Of a stretch of 10,345 bases of DNA, positions 7,700-10,345 are shown piece after piece (within the stretch, counting starts at the first letter, position 1; each line of letters begins with the position of its first letter). The translations under genes were made by a program, and so were the position numbers. This stretch comes from Peptococcaceae bacterium (GTDB taxonomy: Bacteria; Bacillota; Peptococcia; Peptococcales; Peptococcaceae), in the NCBI GenBank assembly GCA_900759105.1, contig CAAETY010000014.1:1-10345 (forward strand). The letters run 5' to 3'. The notes beneath the pieces were generated by a model. The model ran no database searches and was not told where the DNA came from. It worked only from the letters and a program-made list of their open reading frames with translations.

Positions 7700-7733
7700 G
7701 CCCTTACTCCTCACCGTGTAAGGGCTTTTTTTT
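7700..7733 (+). terminator. Rho-independent terminator
   Basis: GCCCTTAC (7700-7707) pairs perfectly with GTAAGGGC (7718-7725) around a 10-nt loop, followed at once by eight T (7726-7733). This is a textbook rightward terminator. It closes the late/accessory transcription unit before the attachment-site region. Confidence 0.9.
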
Positions 7734-7751
7734 GTATTCCCCTCCTCTCAT

Positions 7752-7771
7752 TTTGTGAGCCATTTGTGAGC
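7752..7771 (+). repeat. Paired TTTGTGAGC repeats, left arm of the att region
   Basis: Two copies of TTTGTGAGC lie at 7752-7760 and 7763-7771, offset by 11 bp, about one helical turn. The same pair with the same offset and orientation occurs at 8007-8026. The tRNA fragment lies between the two pairs. Phased direct repeats on both sides of a core are the usual form of arm-type integrase binding sites in attP. Confidence 0.7.
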
Positions 7772-7804
7772 AGCAAACAAAGCCAAATTCTAAAAGTATA
7801 TGAT

Positions 7805-7817
7805 AATCAATACATTA
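7805..7817 (+). promoter_or_regulatory. IHF/HU-type bending site match beside the att core
   Basis: AATCAATACATTA matches the E. coli IHF consensus WATCAAnnnnTTR at every defined position and lies 9 bp left of the tRNA fragment. Integrases of this type generally need a DNA-bending host factor; for the Bacteroides element CTnDOT this is an HU/IHF-family protein. In AT-rich DNA such a match can arise by chance, so this is only suggestive. Confidence 0.3.
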
Positions 7818-7826
7818 TACACAATC

Positions 7827-7878
7827 GCGCACCTGCTTTGGGAGCAGGGGGTCGTGGGTTCGAATCCCGTCGCCCCGA
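7827..7878 (+). tRNA. 3' part of a tRNA-Pro(TGG) gene, putative att core (not a functional tRNA)
   Basis: The sequence reads as the 3' two-thirds of a tRNA. GCGC is the D-stem 3' strand (7827-7830). CCTGC/GCAGG is the anticodon stem (7832-7836, 7844-7848) around the loop TTTGGGA, with anticodon TGG at 7839-7841. The variable loop follows, then GTGGG-TTCGAAT-CCCGT as the T arm (7854-7870). CGCCCCG is the acceptor 3' strand (7871-7877) and A7878 the discriminator. The proline identity fits the final G72 and A73. Upstream of 7827 the sequence is unrelated AT-rich DNA, so the acceptor 5' strand and D-arm 5' half are missing. A tRNA 3' segment next to a tyrosine integrase gene is the standard signature of an attachment site that restores the tRNA after insertion. 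Confidence 0.85.
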
Positions 7879-7885
7879 CATGAGG

Positions 7886-7932
7886 AAAACCGCTGATTAT
7901 CAAGTTGTTAAGGCTTGGTAATTGGCGGTTTT
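7886..7932 (+). terminator. Long hairpin (21 pairs, 5 G.U) after the tRNA fragment
   Basis: 7886-7906 pairs with 7912-7932 without any bulge: 16 Watson-Crick pairs and 5 G.T pairs, 5-nt loop GTTAA. The base of the stem is AAAACCGC/GCGGTTTT, so a T-run is built into the 3' arm. All wobble pairs are G.U in a rightward transcript and would be A.C mismatches in a leftward one, so the structure is an RNA element of the plus strand. It starts 7 nt after the tRNA end. The simplest reading is a terminator supplied with the tRNA 3' end. Confidence 0.6.
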
Positions 7933-7961
7933 ATTGTTTGTTGTTACTCGTTTTTTTACCG

Positions 7962-7994
7962 CATTTTGGCCTCATTTTGGCCGTTTTTGGCTTA
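7962..7994 (+). repeat. 11-bp periodic TTTTGGC repeat upstream of the integrase
   Basis: Three units, CATTTTGGCCT, CATTTTGGCCG and TTTTTGGCTTA, follow with an exact 11-bp period, and TTTTG continues at 7995-7999. The period equals the offset within the TTTGTGAGC pairs nearby. Phasing with the DNA helix suggests protein binding on one face, possibly by an excisionase or an architectural protein, but no protein can be assigned. Confidence 0.55.
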
Positions 7995-8006
7995 TTTTGT
8001 ATCGTT

Positions 8007-8026
8007 TTTGTGAGCTATTTGTGAGC
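8007..8026 (+). repeat. Paired TTTGTGAGC repeats, right arm of the att region
   Basis: TTTGTGAGC at 8007-8015 and 8018-8026, offset 11 bp, the same as the left pair. The right pair ends 23 bp before the integrase start codon, so integrase bound there could also repress its own gene. Confidence 0.7.
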
Positions 8027-8049
8027 AAAAAGGGTTAAAAATGTAGGTA

Positions 8050-9321
8050 ATGGCATATAAATTAAAGTGGTATTTAGATTTAAGGCGTAAGGACGAACAA
8101 GGGAAAGGGCGGCTTTGTATCGTTATTTACAATCGTGGAACGTCGGCAATGCTGAGCACGGGGGTGATGTTGCGCGAGGGAGAGTTCGTGAACGGTAGGG
8201 TGGTGGGCGCGCCCATGGCGGCACAGCTGACGCAGTTGCTGCGACTGAAAATGGCAAAGGTGCAATTGACTGTTGAAGAGGTGGCGTGCTTTAATGATGT
8301 TCAAGCAATGAGGGCAAGCGAGATTAAGGCGGCTTTGCTCGATCGGCTGGAGTTGAATGGGAATGGGGGTGAGGCCGTTGGAGAGGAGAAACAGGAGGAA
8401 GCGCGTTTTTTGCCGTTTGCTGAAACGTTTGTGAGTCGGTGTAAGAAGGAAAGAACGGCGGGCGTGTATAAAATGACTTTACAGAAGTTGAGGAAGTTTT
8501 GTAAGTTGGAGGAGTTGTGCTTTAAAGATGTGACGGTGGGGTGGCTGAAGGATTTTGAGGTTTGGATGGCTGACACCTGCAGCACGAACACGCGGGGCAT
8601 ACACTTTCGCAATATTCGTGCCGTGTTTAATGCTGCAATAGATGAAGAGGTGATACCGGCCGAAATGTATCCTTTTAGGCGATTTAAGATAAAGAAGGAG
8701 GAAACGATGAAACGCTCGCTAAGGTTGGAGGATTTGAGGCGGTTGATGCGTTACCCTTGCGAAGAGTGGCAAAAGAGGTATGTCGACCTTTTTATGCTTT
8801 CGTTTTATCTGGCGGGCATTAATATGATTGACCTCATGGAGTTGCCTCCGCTGAATGAGAGTGGCGTGATTGAATACAGGCGGAGCAAAACGGGGGTTGT
8901 GTGTCGGCTGACGGTTCCACCTGAAGCGCTGGAGATTATTGAGCGTTATAAGGGGGTGAAACGTTTGCTTTATTTTGGCGAGCGTTTGAGTGGTGGCGTT
9001 GAGGCGTGGAAGGGTTTCCTTCGTAACGTGAATGACGGGCTGCAACGTGTTGGTCCGTCGTGTTATGTGTACGTAAAGCATAAGGGCAAACGGGCGAAAG
9101 AACGGGTGAAAGTGTATAGCGGTTTGTTTCCCGATCTTACCTCCTATTGGGCGCGCCACACGTGGGCAACGTTGGCCTCAGAACTTGACGTGCCTGATGC
9201 AGTGATAGATGCTGCTTTAGGTCACAAGTCGCCCTATCCAATGGCCGACATATATATAAGGCGAAACGCTAAGAAGGTAGATGAAGCCGTGAGGCGCGTG
9301 ATTGATTATGTAAGGGGGTAA
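8050..9321 (+). CDS. int: Tyrosine recombinase / phage integrase (Bacteroidetes type)
   Basis: A 423-residue integrase, the usual length for Bacteroidetes phage and transposon recombinases. The N-terminal domain (about 1-75) is the arm-type DNA-binding fold with LKWYLDLRRKDEQGKGRLCI and a basic surface. A helical SAM-like core-binding domain spans about 120-215. The catalytic domain (about 220-423) shows Lys280 in YRRSKTG, Arg369-His370 in SYWARHTWATLA, His392 in ALGH and the nucleophile Tyr402 in ADIYI. The first catalytic Arg is not at its usual place: the motif reads FYLAGINMIDL, with Asn258 where GLR-type enzymes have Arg. The CTnDOT integrase also lacks this Arg. It should excise and insert the phage at the tRNA-Pro-derived site just upstream (7827-7878), binding the flanking repeats. 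ATG 8050 is the only sensible start, since ATG 8041 is followed directly by TAG. Confidence 0.95.
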   Translation: MAYKLKWYLDLRRKDEQGKGRLCIVIYNRGTSAMLSTGVMLREGEFVNGRVVGAPMAAQLTQLLRLKMAKVQLTVEEVACFNDVQAMRASEIKAALLDRLELNGNGGEAVGEEKQEEARFLPFAETFVSRCKKERTAGVYKMTLQKLRKFCKLEELCFKDVTVGWLKDFEVWMADTCSTNTRGIHFRNIRAVFNAAIDEEVIPAEMYPFRRFKIKKEETMKRSLRLEDLRRLMRYPCEEWQKRYVDLFMLSFYLAGINMIDLMELPPLNESGVIEYRRSKTGVVCRLTVPPEALEIIERYKGVKRLLYFGERLSGGVEAWKGFLRNVNDGLQRVGPSCYVYVKHKGKRAKERVKVYSGLFPDLTSYWARHTWATLASELDVPDAVIDAALGHKSPYPMADIYIRRNAKKVDEAVRRVIDYVRG

Positions 9322-9349
9322 AGTTTTTTATATCTTTATGGCAAAAATA

Positions 9350-9381
9350 TTTGGCTATAAGTATAAATTTTATTACCTTTG
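9350..9381 (+). promoter_or_regulatory. Bacteroidetes-type promoter of hicAB (TTTG / TACCTTTG)
   Basis: TTTG at 9350-9353 and TACCTTTG at 9374-9381, again 20 bp apart, repeat the geometry of the promoter at 7080-7111. Transcription should start near 9386-9390, leaving a leader of about 20 nt to the hicA start at 9407. It also shows that an upstream in-frame ATG at 9338 cannot be the start on this transcript. Confidence 0.8.
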
Positions 9382-9406
9382 TAATGCAAAACAGAAAGGA
9401 ACGCGC

Positions 9407-9607
9407 ATGAATAAATTGAAAGTAAGAGAAGTTATTCAGCTACTGAAAAAGGAAGGCTGGGTAGAAATTAAGGCCAATCATGGCGATCACCGACAGTTCA
9501 AGCACCCCACGAAGAAGGGTAAAGTAACTGTAAGAGGTAAGATGAGTGAAACGCTTAACGATTTTCTTCTTCTAAGCATTTGGCGACAGGCTGGTTGGAG
9601 AAAGTAA
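9407..9607 (+). CDS. hicA: HicA-family toxin (mRNA interferase)
   Basis: A 66-residue protein matching HicA in length and pattern. KVREVIQLLKKEGWVEI is the N-terminal helix and strand. GDHRQFKHPTKKGKVTV carries the conserved catalytic His (His28) in the G-x-H-R motif. A C-terminal helix, LLLSIWRQAGW, corresponds to the LNSILKQAGL end of the family. HicA toxins have a double-stranded-RNA-binding fold and cut mRNA when not held by HicB. The start is set by a good Shine-Dalgarno, AAAGGA (9395-9400), 6 nt before ATG; this is one of the few such sites in the window. hicB follows after 65 nt. The segment between family-typical GKVTV and the last helix (RGKMSETLNDF) lacks the usual PGHPN-like turn, a modest divergence. 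Position beside int suggests lysogen maintenance or anti-phage function. Confidence 0.9.
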   Translation: MNKLKVREVIQLLKKEGWVEIKANHGDHRQFKHPTKKGKVTVRGKMSETLNDFLLLSIWRQAGWRK

Positions 9608-9612
9608 ATTAA

Positions 9613-9648
9613 AAGGTATGGAAAGGGGTTGAACCTTTCCATAGCCTT
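9613..9648 (+). other. Hairpin between hicA and hicB
   Basis: TATGGAAAGG (9617-9626) pairs perfectly with CCTTTCCATA (9634-9643) around a 7-nt loop, and AAGG/CCTT extends the stem across one bulged G. There is no T-run, so it is not a strong terminator. It may stabilise one part of the mRNA or attenuate read-through, setting the toxin to antitoxin ratio. Confidence 0.7.
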
Positions 9649-9660
9649 AGAATATATAAG

Positions 9661-9672
9661 ACTTTTAAAAGT
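9661..9672. promoter_or_regulatory. 12-bp palindrome touching the hicB start codon
   Basis: ACTTTTAAAAGT is a perfect palindrome that ends exactly before ATG 9673. HicB proteins with a DNA-binding C-terminus repress their own operon by binding palindromes. This one is in the intergenic region rather than at the hicA promoter, so it could serve a second, hicB-specific control. A short AT palindrome may also be chance. Confidence 0.35.
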
Positions 9673-10086
9673 ATGGAAAAGATAAAGGTAAAGGTGGATT
9701 GGAGTGATAAGAATTTTGCAGCGGTGACAGATGATGCTCGTTTGTGTGGCATGGTGTTAGTAACGGCTTCGACTTATGAAAAGTTAATGAGCGATTTGCG
9801 TGATGCTATTGTCGAACATGTTGAAGGCGTTGTGGCTGATGGTGATGACTTGCCAGAATGGTTGAAGTGTGGTGTGTATGAGTTTGAGGTGGATTTAGGT
9901 GCTGCCGCTTTGTTGCGTTGTTGTTTGCAGTACACAACATTTGCGGCCGTTGCTCATGCTACTGGCATTAATCAAGCTTTGCTGACGCATTATGTAACGG
10001 GGCTAAAAGTGCCTCGTGACAAGCAGCGAGCGCGTATTGTTGAAGGTTTGCACCGTATAGGTGAAGCTTTGTTGTCTTTAAAATAG
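9673..10086 (+). CDS. hicB: HicB-family antitoxin with C-terminal helix-turn-helix
   Basis: A 137-residue protein typical of Bacteroidetes HicB. The N-terminal part (about 1-75) has KIKVKVDWSDKNFAAVTDD, then STYEKLMSDLRDAIVEHVEG and ELPEWL-like DDLPEWLKCGVYEFEVDL, the partial RNase-H-like fold that caps HicA. The C-terminal part (about 87-137) holds a helix-turn-helix: FAAVAHATGINQALLTHYVTG followed by LKVPRDKQRARIVEGLHRIGEAL, which matches the lambda-repressor-like HTH of long HicB proteins. It should neutralise HicA and act as operon repressor. It follows hicA in the usual toxin-first order. ATG 9673 comes right after a palindrome and has no Shine-Dalgarno, in contrast with hicA. The loop around LCGMVLVTA is longer or different from the common PGC-A-A-TG pattern, so the pair may be specific for each other. 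Confidence 0.9.
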   Translation: MEKIKVKVDWSDKNFAAVTDDARLCGMVLVTASTYEKLMSDLRDAIVEHVEGVVADGDDLPEWLKCGVYEFEVDLGAAALLRCCLQYTTFAAVAHATGINQALLTHYVTGLKVPRDKQRARIVEGLHRIGEALLSLK

Positions 10087-10117
10087 AAATTAAAGCGTTA
10101 TGCTTTTTGTTTTGCAT

Positions 10118-10146
10118 GCCTCCCACGTGAGTGGGGGGCTTTTTTT
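10118..10146 (+). terminator. Rho-independent terminator of hicAB
   Basis: GCCTCCCAC (10118-10126) pairs with GTGGGGGGC (10131-10139), one T.G pair, tetraloop GTGA, followed by seven T. It lies 32 nt after hicB and closes the int-hicAB region. Confidence 0.9.
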
Positions 10147-10187
10147 GTCGGTTTCATCGTATTTTGGGGGGTGGTGTTCGCATATTG

Positions 10188-10228
10188 CAAAGCACCCCAC
10201 TAACGCAAGCCGTTAGTGGGGTGCTTTG
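10188..10228. terminator. Perfect 18-bp hairpin, probable barrier terminator
   Basis: 10188-10205 (CAAAGCACCCCACTAACG) pairs without mismatch with 10211-10228, loop CAAGC. Two further G.T pairs extend it. No strong T-run follows on either strand (TGTGTGTATTT on the right; on the left strand GCAATATGCG). It is very stable and symmetrical. It may be a second terminator behind the one at 10118, or a transcription barrier before the next control region. Confidence 0.65.
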
Positions 10229-10268
10229 TGTGTATTTACATGCGTTATTTAACATAACATTGATTCTT

Positions 10269-10276
10269 TACATTTG
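10269..10276 (+). promoter_or_regulatory. Possible -7 element TACATTTG
   Basis: TACATTTG matches the Bacteroidetes -7 consensus TAnnTTTG. At the correct upstream distance (10245-10248) the sequence is TTAT instead of TTTG, so the -33 element is weak. If real, it would transcribe rightward out of the window, across the palindrome at 10304-10318. Confidence 0.35.
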
Positions 10277-10303
10277 CAGTTTAAACAACATTTATTGCGT
10301 TCG

Positions 10304-10318
10304 GTAAACATTGTTTAC
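10304..10318. promoter_or_regulatory. Operator-like palindrome GTAAACATTGTTTAC
   Basis: Perfect 6-bp arms, GTAAAC and GTTTAC, flank ATT. A smaller palindrome GTTTAAAC (10279-10286) sharing the same half-site sequence lies 17 bp to the left, just behind the TACATTTG element. Two related dyads just downstream of a possible promoter resemble an operator region of a phage or accessory gene regulator. No regulator gene is visible in the window to pair it with. Confidence 0.45.
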
Positions 10319-10345
10319 GAGTGCGAAGATATAATAAATTGCAAA

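Noticed and set aside
7827..7878. A complete, functional tRNA gene
   Set aside because: The acceptor 5' strand and the 5' half of the D arm are absent; upstream sequence cannot pair with CGCCCCG.
7673..7921. An 82-codon plus-strand open frame across the att region
   Set aside because: It runs through a terminator hairpin, the TTTGTGAGC repeats and the tRNA fragment, and its protein sequence follows those nucleotide motifs. No coding character.
9338..9406. A longer HicA beginning at ATG 9338
   Set aside because: The extra 23 residues would be encoded by DNA containing the -33 and -7 promoter elements, and the family starts at about the MNKLKV position with a good Shine-Dalgarno.

Overview
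The window looks like part of a temperate, siphovirus-like phage of a Bacteroidales host (Prevotella/Bacteroides group). The evidence for the host is fourfold. Promoters carry the Bacteroidetes -33 TTTG / -7 TAnnTTTG signature. Most start codons lack a Shine-Dalgarno sequence. The tail genes resemble those of Bacteroidales prophages. The tyrosine recombinase is of the Bacteroidetes type. No host housekeeping gene is seen.

Layout, left to right. (1) 75-5984: two tightly linked structural genes, a 791-aa tail-tip/hub-like protein and a 1176-aa modular tail fibre with a collagen-like segment, two probable carbohydrate-binding jelly-rolls and an AT-rich tip. (2) 6054-7070: a further tail-fibre-type gene whose frame is interrupted by an in-frame TAA at 6765-6767; the same frame then continues with clearly phage-fibre-like sequence to 7070. 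(3) 7071-7582: a small accessory unit with its own promoter, made of a 51-aa protein, a strong hairpin terminator and a 79-aa DUF5053-like protein. (4) 7583-8049: no protein gene, but dense structure. It holds several hairpins, a rho-independent terminator, the 3' part of a tRNA-Pro(TGG), a long G.U-rich hairpin, and pairs of TTTGTGAGC repeats on both sides. I read this as an attachment site. (5) 8050-9321: the integrase. (6) 9407-10086: a HicA/HicB toxin-antitoxin pair with its own promoter and a hairpin between the two genes. (7) 10087-10345: two strong hairpins, then a promoter-like element and a GTAAACATTGTTTAC palindrome at the edge, probably the start of another control region.

The order tail fibre - att - int - early/accessory genes is that of a temperate phage map in its circular or virion form. 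The putative integrase arm-type repeats lie on both sides of the tRNA fragment, so the site looks like an intact attP rather than attL or attR. The phage probably integrates at the 3' end of a tRNA-Pro(TGG) gene and carries the sequence that restores the tRNA. HicAB beside int is a plausible stabilisation or lysogeny-protection module. All functions are inferred from reading the sequence; no database search was possible.
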